Source of the DNA: Dehalogenimonas sp. 4OHTPN
GTDB lineage: Bacteria; Chloroflexota; Dehalococcoidia; Dehalococcoidales; Dehalococcoidaceae
Direction of reading: 5' to 3'
DNA: 64,000 nucleotides
Assembly (NCBI RefSeq): GCF_040448695.1
Contig: NZ_CP159307.1
Span: 1,364,001 to 1,428,000 of the forward strand
The stretch's first letter is position 1. Each line of letters opens with the position of its first letter. Below, in pieces: positions 36,906-44,697 of this stretch. The notes below the pieces were generated by a model. The model did no database searches. It saw nothing but the letters and a program-made list of their open reading frames with translations, and was not told the origin of the DNA. The position numbers were made by a program, and so were the translations under genes.

Positions 36906-37742
36906 ATGGAATGGCTGCTGGTCTTTTTTGCTGTCGATCTAGTTCTTGGCATCATCATCGCCATTGCGCTCGGCCGAAGTATTAAAGGTTGGTCCCAAGA
37001 CCGTAAAGCCGAGATTGAAAAACTGCTGTCGAAGGCAAAACCGATCGACAGGGTTTTCAACCAGGCAGACGTTAGCCGCCTGCCGCCGCCGGTGCAGCGA
37101 TACCTACTTAAAGCTATCAAACAGGGCACACCTTACGTAAGCCGCCTGCACCTGAAACAGAGCGGCCGGATGAGGTTCAACCAGAGGTGGATAAGCATCG
37201 AAGCTGACCAGTATTATTCGGCTGAGCCGCTGTCTTTCACCTGGATTGCGAAGATGAAGCTCGGTCCCGCCTGGGTTGCCGCCCGAGACCGCTACTCCAA
37301 CGGCAAAGGCAACATGCTGATCAAAATACTTTCCGCCGTGCCTCTATTCGATGTCCGAGGCCCGGAGATGGACCATGCCTCTTTACTGCGCTATCTTTCG
37401 GAGCTGCCGTGGCTGCCGACGGCTTTCCTATCCGATCACATCACCTGGAAGGCGATTGACGACTGCACCGCTGAGGCTACTATCACCGATGGCGGTATTT
37501 CGGCCACCGGAACCTTCCATTTCAACGAAGCCGGTGAGGTCTGTGAGTTCACTTCACTCGGCCGTTTTCGCAATGAAACCGGGAAAATCACGCCATGGTC
37601 CGGAACGTGGTCGAACTACCAGGAATTCAACGGCTTCCGCATCCCTACCGAAGGCAACGCCGTTTGGAATGACCCTCAGGGCGATTTTGAGTATGTCAGG
37701 CTCAAGATTGAGACAGCAGAATACGACCAGCGTGTTAAATGA
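36906..37742 (+). CDS. Membrane-anchored protein resembling DUF6544/DUF6920
   Basis: A 278-residue protein with one N-terminal membrane helix (LLVFFAVDLVLGIIIAIALG) and a large soluble beta-rich domain. LPPPVQRYLLKAI near residue 60 and the run of aromatic segments (WISIEADQYYSAEPLSFTW, NEAGEVCEFTS, WSGTWSNYQEFNGFRIP) match a widespread uncharacterised family. I do not know its function. GGAGGACCG precedes the ATG. It follows uvrC by about 70 bases and could be co-transcribed. Confidence 0.7.
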   Translation: MEWLLVFFAVDLVLGIIIAIALGRSIKGWSQDRKAEIEKLLSKAKPIDRVFNQADVSRLPPPVQRYLLKAIKQGTPYVSRLHLKQSGRMRFNQRWISIEADQYYSAEPLSFTWIAKMKLGPAWVAARDRYSNGKGNMLIKILSAVPLFDVRGPEMDHASLLRYLSELPWLPTAFLSDHITWKAIDDCTAEATITDGGISATGTFHFNEAGEVCEFTSLGRFRNETGKITPWSGTWSNYQEFNGFRIPTEGNAVWNDPQGDFEYVRLKIETAEYDQRVK

Positions 37743-37753
37743 TGCTGAGAGTC

Positions 37754-37797
37754 AACCTATCCCAGGATGTCTTGGTCAGGACTGCCTGGAATAGGTT
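37754..37797 (+). terminator. Possible terminator hairpin
   Basis: AACCTAT-C-CCAGG pairs with CCTGG-A-ATAGGTT across an 18-base loop directly after the DUF6544-like gene. There is no T-run, so termination is only a guess. Confidence 0.4.
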
Positions 37798-37921
37798 CCC
37801 GCGACCTTCTGACCAGTCGAGAAGCCCTGCTTGTGTCACTGTTGATAATCGCGGCACAGACCTAGTTCACCTTTATCCTGCCACCTAGGATGATGACACT
37901 AAGGGTTAGGTAACACCTTAA

Positions 37922-38827
37922 TCATCGTGATTCCCCGTACAGCGCCGCCGGTCCCAGGTACTCCGGAAACCTGCCCGTCAATTTCTTCCTGGCTTCGTAG
38001 CACAGGTGGCAGGCATCGACGTGTCCCGCCGCCACCTCCAGACCGTAGCGCGCGGCCAATTCCACTGGTCCACCATCGATTAGCGGCCCGGCGACGGGGT
38101 GGGCTTTGCCTTTATACTTCGTGACCAATTCTAAAAGAGGCGTTTCCCACATGTTGCCCATGAGCAGTCCCTGGCACAGGTGGACGTTGCCGAAGGCATC
38201 GACATGGACGCGCGAGGGGTTTTTGAGGTCTTCGTCGGGACATTCCCTGAAGCTCTTCGAACCAGTACGCGGCAGATCGCCGATAAGACATTCCGCGGCC
38301 CGGCCGCGGAACCTCACCCCGCCGCCGACGATGGGTTCGCCTTTTTTCCGTCCCTTGTCTTCATTGACCACTGTCGGCTTCTCGATGCACATCGTGTAGG
38401 CATTAAGCCCGAGTTTTTGCGCCGCCGCAACGGCGTGTTGTGCCAGACTGGGTTTGTCCTCCGAAGTATGGAAGGCGTCGTCAGAAAGTCCCAGGTCAGA
38501 CAGCCCGAGGTCTATGAGCGGCTTCAGCCATAGCTCAGCCGACTCCGGGTCGGTCGCCCAGTAGGCGTTGGAGACGACACCCGTTGAGAGCTTCCGGTCT
38601 TTCGCCAATCTCATTCCCTCGAGCAGGAGTGGATAATACAGAAACGGCTCGCCACCCTCAAAATAGACATTTTCGATGGATTCAACCTTGGCAATTTGTT
38701 CGAACGCCACCCTCAACTGGGCGACACTGAATGTGCCCTCAGCTTCCGGGCTCCCGAAGACGAAGCAGTGTTCGCACGCCGACGTACAGCGGTAGGTCAG
38801 AAGAAAATGGATTCCGTTTAACATCAC
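37922..38827 (-). CDS. Radical SAM protein of unknown function
   Basis: A 301-residue radical SAM enzyme with the cluster motif near the N-terminus (CTSACEHCFVFG, residues 13-24) and the GGEP-type motif (VYFEGGEPFLYYP near 58). Further cysteines toward the C-terminus (HLCQG, HVDACHLC) may bind an auxiliary cluster, as in SPASM-like members. No peptide substrate gene is visible next to it. It starts four bases inside the HAD gene (ATGA overlap) and so ends a three-gene operon with glutaminyl cyclase and HAD phosphatase. Confidence 0.8.
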   Translation of the reverse strand: MMLNGIHFLLTYRCTSACEHCFVFGSPEAEGTFSVAQLRVAFEQIAKVESIENVYFEGGEPFLYYPLLLEGMRLAKDRKLSTGVVSNAYWATDPESAELWLKPLIDLGLSDLGLSDDAFHTSEDKPSLAQHAVAAAQKLGLNAYTMCIEKPTVVNEDKGRKKGEPIVGGGVRFRGRAAECLIGDLPRTGSKSFRECPDEDLKNPSRVHVDAFGNVHLCQGLLMGNMWETPLLELVTKYKGKAHPVAGPLIDGGPVELAARYGLEVAAGHVDACHLCYEARKKLTGRFPEYLGPAALYGESR

Positions 38828-39690
38828 GTTTGTCCGTCCCGGGACAGCACAAACCGGGAAACAGCCAGTGCAACTCCCGACAAATCAACGCTTGAAGTGA
38901 CAAAGTCGGCACAGGCTTTTAGTTCATCCGAAGCATTACCCATGGCCACAGCCAGACCTGCCTTGTCAAGCAAAGACAAATCGTTAATGCCATCGCCTAT
39001 CGTCATGACCTGATCGAGATCAAGGTTCAGGTACGCCGCCAATTTCACCAGGGCAGCTCCTTTGGAAACCTTTGGGTTGACGACATTGATAAACTTGACG
39101 TTTGGGTAGGCCGGTGTTCGGGCAACCGATCCGCACAGTGAACCGGTAAAATGGTCCAAAAATAGCCTGGCTTTCAATTCCTCATCCTGATTATGAATCA
39201 TCAATTCGCATTTAATGATCAGTTCACTGCCGATAACCTCGTCGAAATTCACATGCGTGCTTCTGAGTCCGAAAAATTCCCGGTGAATCGCGTCTGCCCA
39301 GTTGATCTCTTCAACAAAATACCTGTCACGCGCGTAGAGCTCCAGGTAAATGCTGTTGGCGCGGGCAAAACGCACCGCAGTTGCGAGCAATCCCTGATCA
39401 ATCGGCTGCAAGGCAATTGTTGTATTCTGACTGAGGTTATAAATCAAAGCTCCGTCGAAGAATATATGCGCTCCGTCCAGGCTGAGATCAGCTAGGTATT
39501 GGCGGCAGGCGTCAACAACGCGGCCTGTGGATAAGGCTATGGCAGTGCCTCCAGCTTTTGCGGCCGCAAGCACTGATTTATCGGCGCTGGAAATTTGCCC
39601 CCTGGAGTTTATCAGGGTTCCGTCAAGGTCAACGACAACAAGCTTGATCTGGCTATTTGTTAACGGGGATCCTCGGGCTTTACGGCTCAT
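38824..39690 (-). CDS. Cof-type HAD-superfamily phosphatase
   Basis: A 288-residue HAD hydrolase of the Cof/IIB type. Motif I is VVDLDGTLINSRG near residue 19 (nucleophile Asp), motif II ALSTGR near 54, motif III a Lys near 213 (VSKGAAL), motif IV GDGINDLSLL near 235. The large cap domain lies between motifs II and III. Typical substrates are sugar phosphates, but the family is broad. Both ends overlap neighbouring genes by four bases. Confidence 0.88.
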   Translation of the reverse strand: MSRKARGSPLTNSQIKLVVVDLDGTLINSRGQISSADKSVLAAAKAGGTAIALSTGRVVDACRQYLADLSLDGAHIFFDGALIYNLSQNTTIALQPIDQGLLATAVRFARANSIYLELYARDRYFVEEINWADAIHREFFGLRSTHVNFDEVIGSELIIKCELMIHNQDEELKARLFLDHFTGSLCGSVARTPAYPNVKFINVVNPKVSKGAALVKLAAYLNLDLDQVMTIGDGINDLSLLDKAGLAVAMGNASDELKACADFVTSSVDLSGVALAVSRFVLSRDGQT

Positions 39691-40562
39691 CTGGCCACCA
39701 ACTGGATCTCAAATATTAATGGCCAGAATTTACCGGTGACAAATAATCGCTTCTCCGCCGCATCGTAAGCAATCCCATTTAGAACATCTACATTAATGCC
39801 AGATGCCTGGGCTGGTGTCAGCAACCCGGTAAGGTCTATCCAACCTTCGACCCGGCCGCTGACCGGATCAATGATAGCGATGCGGTCAGTCTGCCATACA
39901 TTGGCATAGATTTTGCCTTCGATATATTCCAATTCATTGAGCCTTACGACGGGCGTCGTCCCGTCTTTAACCTCTACCTGGCTCATCTGCTGTAACGTAA
40001 CCGGATCAATGAAGTAAATATTGGCTGTGCCATCGCTCATGATGATGCGGTTGCCGTCATTGGTAAGGCCCCAGCCCTCGGTGACGTAATTGAAATCATT
40101 CTCCAGATCAAACGTTTCAAGGTCGTAAACAAAGCCGGTGCCTGATTGCCAGGTGAGCTGAATGAGAGTGTCCTGCCACATCGTCAAACCCTCCCCAAAA
40201 TACTGTTGGGGCAGCGTCTTTGATTGCATCACCTTACCCGTCGCCAGCTCCACCTTGCGTATTGATGATTGACCGTTCAGACCTGTGCTTTCGTAGAGGA
40301 ATCCGTTGAAGTAAACCAATCCCTGGGTGAAGGCGGTACGGTCATGGGGATAACTGTTAACGATGCGGTAAGTGTGATGGGTAGCAATCTGTGCGGCAGG
40401 AGACGTCGTGGTTGACACACCGTTTGGTGGTCCTCCGTTGTTACAGGCTGCAGGCACGATGGTAAAAGATATGATGAGGCACACCGCGACCGTTAAACGC
40501 TGTATTTGTTGGGTTATCACTGTTCGACCTGTCACCGATTTATCGCCCATGCGCTTAATCAT
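39687..40562 (-). CDS. Glutaminyl-peptide cyclotransferase, lipoprotein
   Basis: Plant/bacterial-type glutamine cyclotransferase that converts N-terminal Gln to pyroglutamate. A signal peptide with lipobox (IVPAACNN near residue 40) precedes the beta-propeller domain with family segments YPHDRTAFTQGLVY, YESTGLNGQSSIRKV, YFGEGLTMW, and GWGLTNDGNRIIMSDGT. The enzyme should act outside the cytoplasmic membrane. An ATG four codons later is an alternative start. First gene of the operon; its promoter is back to back with that of smpB. Confidence 0.88.
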   Translation of the reverse strand: MIKRMGDKSVTGRTVITQQIQRLTVAVCLIISFTIVPAACNNGGPPNGVSTTTSPAAQIATHHTYRIVNSYPHDRTAFTQGLVYFNGFLYESTGLNGQSSIRKVELATGKVMQSKTLPQQYFGEGLTMWQDTLIQLTWQSGTGFVYDLETFDLENDFNYVTEGWGLTNDGNRIIMSDGTANIYFIDPVTLQQMSQVEVKDGTTPVVRLNELEYIEGKIYANVWQTDRIAIIDPVSGRVEGWIDLTGLLTPAQASGINVDVLNGIAYDAAEKRLFVTGKFWPLIFEIQLVAR

Positions 40563-40627
40563 ACCAGCGTTAAGGCAAAACCGGCGAATAAGGCATCACT
40601 CTTCCGCGGTCAGGTCTGATACTACTA

Positions 40628-40636
40628 TGGTATAAT
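40628..40636 (+). promoter_or_regulatory. Extended -10 promoter of smpB (probably leaderless)
   Basis: TGGTATAAT ends six bases before the smpB ATG at 40643, leaving no room for a ribosome-binding site. Confidence 0.6.
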
Positions 40637-40642
40637 GTTTGC

Positions 40643-41101
40643 ATGGGCGAGATTAAGGTCGTCGCTACCAACCAAAAGGCGTACCACAACTACTATATCA
40701 GCGACCCGATGGAAGCCGGGCTCGTCCTGACCGGAACGGAGATCAAATCCCTCCGCGGCGGCAGGGTTAACTTGGGCGACGCTTACGTCAAGCCGGAAAA
40801 CGGCGAGATGTGGCTTCTAAATGCCCACATTGCCCGCTATGAGGCCGGTTCTTACATGAGCCATGAACCGACGCGGAGCCGCAAGCTTCTAGTCCATAAG
40901 AAAGAGATGCGTACCATGCTCGGGCGCATCAAGGAAAAAGGCTTGACCCTGGTGCCGACAAAAATCTACATTAAAGGAAACGTCGCCAAAGTGGAAGTGG
41001 CGGTTGGCAAAGGTAAAAAGCTCTATGATAAACGCGAGGTCATCGAGAAGAGAGAGAGCGATCGCGAACTGGGCCGCATTCTGAAAAATCGGCTCGCATA
41101 A
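40643..41101 (+). CDS. smpB: SsrA-binding protein
   Basis: Partner protein of tmRNA in ribosome rescue. The 152-residue protein shows the standard segments: VATNQKAYHNYYI, GLVLTGTEIKSLR, NLGDAYVKPENGEMWLLNAHIARYE-like core, HEPTRSRKLLVHKKE and the basic C-terminal tail (GKGKKLYDKRE) that enters the decoding site. The tmRNA gene starts four bases after its stop, an arrangement often conserved. Confidence 0.96.
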   Translation: MGEIKVVATNQKAYHNYYISDPMEAGLVLTGTEIKSLRGGRVNLGDAYVKPENGEMWLLNAHIARYEAGSYMSHEPTRSRKLLVHKKEMRTMLGRIKEKGLTLVPTKIYIKGNVAKVEVAVGKGKKLYDKREVIEKRESDRELGRILKNRLA

Positions 41102-41104
41102 CCT

Positions 41105-41457
41105 GGGGACGCGTGGTTTCGACAGTGGAGGTTAGTTACGGAATTGCAGGTTGAGCTTGCCGCTAAGCTCACTAATCCTGGTGGCAAAACACAATTGGCG
41201 AACGTGAACTCGTTCTCGCCGGCTAAATAAAGCCAGCGCATCCGCCGCTCCTTACCCCGACGGGAGCGAATCGGGTGCCGACAGTTGGGGTGCCGCTGAC
41301 CTGACGCCGACATGGAAAGCGAAAGACTAATCGGCTTGCCCGGCGAGATTCCGCCGGTTGAAGCTCAAAGGGCAAGAACAAAGATCCGGCTAAACCTGTA
41401 GTATATTCCGGGCAGTCTCCATTGGACGGGGAGTTCGACTCTCCCCCGTCTCCACCA
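41105..41457 (+). ncRNA. ssrA: Transfer-messenger RNA
   Basis: The 5' end GGGGACG pairs with the 3' end CGTCTCC, followed by A and an encoded CCA; the 3' tRNA-like domain has the T arm GGGGAGTTCGACTCTCCCC. The reading frame for the tag starts at GGC 41197 and gives GERELVLAG, stop TAA at 41224-41226, short and ending in AG rather than the common AA. The last 68 bases are also the antisense of the serine recombinase C-terminus, which makes this the presumed attachment site of the region to the right. Confidence 0.95.
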
Positions 41458-43045
41458 GAAACACAGCCGAGCCTTTGGGAGAAGATCCCAGAGGCTCGTT
41501 TATTATATGGATCTTCGAATCCTTCTTAGCTGAAGCTACCTGGAAGATAGGCCTGAAAGGGGGCTTTGGCATGACGGCAACCACCCTCTTTCCGGCTTTG
41601 GCGTCGATGTAGACGGCTTCCAGCATGGTGATGAGAATCTTCCTCTGCTCCGTGATGGTGGCACTAGCCCACAGCTTCGGCAGGTCCAGGATCAGTTTGC
41701 CGGCTGCCTCGGCAGCGTTGAAGTCGGGTACTACCAATGATTCAAGTTGAAGCTCGAGTATCCGCTTCTGTCGTCTGTATTCCTCTTCCGGCATGACGTT
41801 ATCGACAAAGGCTCTGCCCAGCCGGAGTAATCTTGATTTGGTTTCTTCACGTTGTTTGTTGATGCGCTCAACATCATCTTTAAGGGCGATGATCGAAAGC
41901 ACCTCCTCCAGCCATTTGGGACCGAGTTCAATCGCTGAGACGAGGCTTCGGACCTGATCGTCGATGATAGAGCAAGTGATGGAGCCGCCGTGTCCGGGAC
42001 ACTCCTTGATGCTTCTGGTTGCCTTGTGCTCCCGGTAATATGCTCTGCCGGAATAGTAGGTCTGCGCCCACATCGGCATACCGCAGTAAGCGCATCGGAC
42101 TAAGCCCTTGAGGAGATACTCTCTTTCAGGGTGAGGTGAGAGCGTTTCAGATCTGCCGCAGTTCGTCTTGGTTAGGCCCTGAACGGTGTTGAATAATTCC
42201 TGGCTGATGATCGGCTGGTGGGCACCGGGCAAGATTTGGCCGTTGTAGACTAATTGTCCCGTAAAGAACTGGTTATGCAAAATGCCCCTGACTGAGGCGG
42301 TGGTAAATAGCCTGGGGCCGGCTACTGCATTACCGATAGCGTCGGAAGACGTCCTGGTATTCCGGGTGCGAAAAGCCCGGTGGTTGAGCCAGCCAGCAAG
42401 TGTCGCAAGCGTTGCTGCACCCGAGGCGTAGCGTTTGAATAGCTCAGATACAGCCGGCCCTTCCTTCGGGTGGATATGAATCCCGCCCGGGTGCTCCGGA
42501 TTGCATCTCCTGATCCTTTCGCCGCTTTCGGTTTGTTCCCAGCAGGACTCATAACCGAAAGGAATAGTGCCATGATGTTTGCCCTCCAGGATTCGCTGCT
42601 CCTGTCCCTTCTTGACATGCTTGGCCAGTGATGAAGAGAAGAACTGGTTGAAAGCGCCGAGCATATGCAGATTGAGCATGCCTTCAGGAGTGGAGTAGTC
42701 GAGGCTTTCAGTGATGGAGACTAAACCGATGTTATGTTTAGATAGGATTGATAAGGATTCAATGGTCACCTTGAGGTTACGTGACCAGCGGTCGAGGGTG
42801 TGGGTCACGATGACATCAAACTGGTGCTTTGAGGCATCGTCGAGGAGCTTCTTGAAGACTGGGCGCTTGGCGATAGCGTCCACATGGGCACTCCTGCCCT
42901 CTTCCCGGTAGACGCCGACCACCTGCCAGCCCCTATTCTGGCAGAGTTCTCGGAAAAGCCTCTCCTGAGCAGTCAGTGAATGACCCTGCACCTGCGACTG
43001 GTCGGAGACCCGGATGTAAGTGACGGCGCGTTTTGCCTCAGTCAC
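41390..43045 (-). CDS. Large serine recombinase, integrase-like
   Basis: A 551-residue recombinase: catalytic domain with nucleophile Ser14 (YIRVSDQSQ) and HTLDRWSRN near 82, recombinase domain with GTIPFGYE near 160, and a zinc-ribbon domain (VRCAYCGMPMW near 316, then a second Cys pair around KECPGHGG) with a coiled-coil region after it. This is the large serine integrase plan. The start is GTG, sharing GTGACTGA with the end of a small upstream ORF. The last 21 or so codons (from about VETGESRTPRP) are antisense to ssrA. Dehalococcoides dehalogenase islands use similar recombinases at ssrA, so this protein is the likely integrase/excisionase of the island. Confidence 0.92.
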   Translation of the reverse strand: MTEAKRAVTYIRVSDQSQVQGHSLTAQERLFRELCQNRGWQVVGVYREEGRSAHVDAIAKRPVFKKLLDDASKHQFDVIVTHTLDRWSRNLKVTIESLSILSKHNIGLVSITESLDYSTPEGMLNLHMLGAFNQFFSSSLAKHVKKGQEQRILEGKHHGTIPFGYESCWEQTESGERIRRCNPEHPGGIHIHPKEGPAVSELFKRYASGAATLATLAGWLNHRAFRTRNTRTSSDAIGNAVAGPRLFTTASVRGILHNQFFTGQLVYNGQILPGAHQPIISQELFNTVQGLTKTNCGRSETLSPHPEREYLLKGLVRCAYCGMPMWAQTYYSGRAYYREHKATRSIKECPGHGGSITCSIIDDQVRSLVSAIELGPKWLEEVLSIIALKDDVERINKQREETKSRLLRLGRAFVDNVMPEEEYRRQKRILELQLESLVVPDFNAAEAAGKLILDLPKLWASATITEQRKILITMLEAVYIDAKAGKRVVAVMPKPPFRPIFQVASAKKDSKIHIINEPLGSSPKGSAVFLVETGESRTPRPMETARNILQV

Positions 43046-43280
43046 CAGATCCCTCTTTCTTCGGGATTCCCCTGGAGGCGACAGATAGGGCGACTTCAGT
43101 GAGAGTATCCAGGAATTGCCTTATCATTAGACCGTTAAGTTCCTCCTCCCCTGAAAAAGTGGTGGCGAGTGTATACTCTGGACGTATACATGTCAACGCT
43201 TTTTCGGATCCTTCGGAAGAAATATTTTCTCCCCTTGAACTAGGAGGGTCTGGCTTCTTCATTAGCATTTCCATGGTCAA
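43038..43280 (-). CDS. Possible small ORF coupled to the recombinase
   Basis: An open frame of up to 80 codons fills the gap between the two recombinase genes. Its stop (TGA) overlaps the recombinase GTG start in GTGACTGA, and three in-frame ATGs lie at its beginning inside the resolvase 3' end. Such double overlap is typical of real genes in a compact operon. The C-terminal part (LMIRQFLDTLTEVALSVASRG) could form a helix. I recognise no family, and the frame also contains a palindrome that may be a protein-binding site, so the call is tentative. Confidence 0.35.
   Translation of the reverse strand: MTMEMLMKKPDPPSSRGENISSEGSEKALTCIRPEYTLATTFSGEEELNGLMIRQFLDTLTEVALSVASRGIPKKEGSGD
43170..43190. 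repeat. Palindrome with paired GTATAC boxes
   Basis: TGTATAC and GTATACA are separated by seven bases (TCTGGAC), a 21-base dyad about 125 bases upstream of the large recombinase start. It could be an operator or a resolvase crossover site. Function is inferred only from symmetry and position. Confidence 0.45.
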
Positions 43281-43869
43281 TTAAACGCTTCAAGGTGGCG
43301 TAGCCTATGCGCAACTCCCGGGCGGCCTGCCGCCGCGAGATTTCACCGTCTCTAAGGCGCTCCAAAACTGCTCCATAAGTCTGATTGAAACCCCGCCTGT
43401 CGGTTACCCTTGGCCGGCCGATTTTATGGCCCTGTTTCCGTGCCCGGTCCATGCCGGCAATGACCCTCTCCCTGATGATGGAGCGTTCTAGCTGGGCATA
43501 GGCGACAGTGATGTAGTAAAGGGCTTCACCGAAAGGCGAAGTCGTGTCCAGCCAGGGCTCGGTGTATGACCTAAGGCCCACTCCCCAAGATTTCAGCCGC
43601 TCCAGTGTGGTGGCAGCGTCAAGCACCGAGCGGAAGGCTCGGTCCATCCGCCAGACCAGTGTTATGTCAAATCGCTTTTTGGATGCATCGGCAAGGAGGG
43701 CTCGCCATGACGTACGGTGGACGATATCAGCAGCCGAGACCTTATCGGTGTACTCGTTGAATACCCGCCAGTTATTGGCAGCTACGAATTCCCGGAGCGG
43801 CAAGAGCTGAGTGGCCAGATCCTGGTCCTTGTCAGCGGTCGAGACCCGGGCGTAGATGGCGACCTTCAT
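43240..43869 (-). CDS. Small serine recombinase (resolvase/invertase type)
   Basis: A 209-residue resolvase. The catalytic Ser10 is in IYARVSTADKDQD, with the conserved VWRMDRAFRS near residue 71 and ERSIIRERVIAGMDRARKQG (the E helix) near 128. A C-terminal helix-turn-helix (DGEISRRQAARELRIGYATLKRLI) binds DNA. It overlaps the zinc-ribbon gene upstream by four bases (ATGA), so it belongs to the same operon. Its role beside the large recombinase could be regulation or directionality of excision. Confidence 0.9.
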   Translation of the reverse strand: MKVAIYARVSTADKDQDLATQLLPLREFVAANNWRVFNEYTDKVSAADIVHRTSWRALLADASKKRFDITLVWRMDRAFRSVLDAATTLERLKSWGVGLRSYTEPWLDTTSPFGEALYYITVAYAQLERSIIRERVIAGMDRARKQGHKIGRPRVTDRRGFNQTYGAVLERLRDGEISRRQAARELRIGYATLKRLIDHGNANEEARPS

Positions 43870-44075
43870 GCGATCTTCTCCCTACTTTCAGATCGCCTCG
43901 CATCAGCTAAAGCCATGACCTGATCTACAAAATTTCGATCAGTGACAAAGGCGCGAAAATGACGGCCGTCGACCGGGCATTTAAACATAACGAATAGCTT
44001 GCCCGATTTGCGCCCGGTTGCCAGATCTACTTCGAGGTCTGTATGGCAAACCGGGCATGGAAAAGCATCAACCAT
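43866..44075 (-). CDS. Small zinc-ribbon protein
   Basis: A 69-residue protein with FPCPVCHTDLEV near the N-terminus and FKCPVDGRHFRAF in the middle, suggesting a Cys/His metal site. The ATG at 44075 lies in the last codons of the ParB-like gene (AATGGTTGATG, overlap of eight bases), which fixes the start by translational coupling; the longer frame to 44123 is unlikely. Function unknown; possibly a DNA-binding helper of the recombinase operon. Confidence 0.7.
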   Translation of the reverse strand: MVDAFPCPVCHTDLEVDLATGRKSGKLFVMFKCPVDGRHFRAFVTDRNFVDQVMALADARRSESREKIA

Positions 44076-44697
44076 TTTGAATCGCCTCCAGGTAGTTTTG
44101 ACATAGCAGATAGAGTTTCCCACCCCTTACATTTGGATTGTTCCTATTTTGGGTGGGATCAAATTTAATGGCTGCCAACGCTTTCTCGACAGTCTTCAGT
44201 TGTTCTTCTGTCAATTGCACGACGAAATGTTTAAGCCTGACTGATCTTGCTCGTTCCCATTTAACTAGATATGCCGATACTGTCTCCTTGCCCATACTAG
44301 CCAATGAAACCAGACTCGCAGCGGTCTCGGGTAGAACCGACGCAATCTCGTTGGCACTAAAGTGCTCCAGAGTCTTTTGTAACAGTTCTGATCTTAACCC
44401 GGGATTATCCTCACCATGGATATGGTTCAATGCCTGGGATAGCAGCCGAGCTTTACAGTCGTCCACTTCCACGATGACACAAGGTACAGTTGTAATACCC
44501 ATTTCCCTGAGCACCATAAGCCGGTGGTTTCCCGAAAGAACTTCATATTCTGACCCGACAGGACGGACGACTAGGTTCTCGACAAGACCGAAACGCCTCA
44601 AGCTCTCCCTCAATCTTGCCATCATCGCTTCGTCCTGGACGTTCGAGTTCCACGGAGAGGTAACAAGTCTTTCAATCGGCAAGTAGGTTGTATTCAT
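44068..44697 (-). CDS. ParB-like nuclease-domain protein
   Basis: A 209-residue protein with an N-terminal ParB/sulfiredoxin-like fold: LPIERLVTSPWNSN, GLVENLVVRPVGSEYEVLSGNHRL near residues 38-60 (the GxHR-type nucleotide-binding loop). A helical middle and C-terminal part follow, with HTH-like potential. Comparable ParB-like proteins occur in phages and mobile islands rather than in chromosome segregation loci; no parA or parS cluster is here. It overlaps genes at both ends, so it is part of the recombinase operon. Confidence 0.82.
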   Translation of the reverse strand: MNTTYLPIERLVTSPWNSNVQDEAMMARLRESLRRFGLVENLVVRPVGSEYEVLSGNHRLMVLREMGITTVPCVIVEVDDCKARLLSQALNHIHGEDNPGLRSELLQKTLEHFSANEIASVLPETAASLVSLASMGKETVSAYLVKWERARSVRLKHFVVQLTEEQLKTVEKALAAIKFDPTQNRNNPNVRGGKLYLLCQNYLEAIQNG

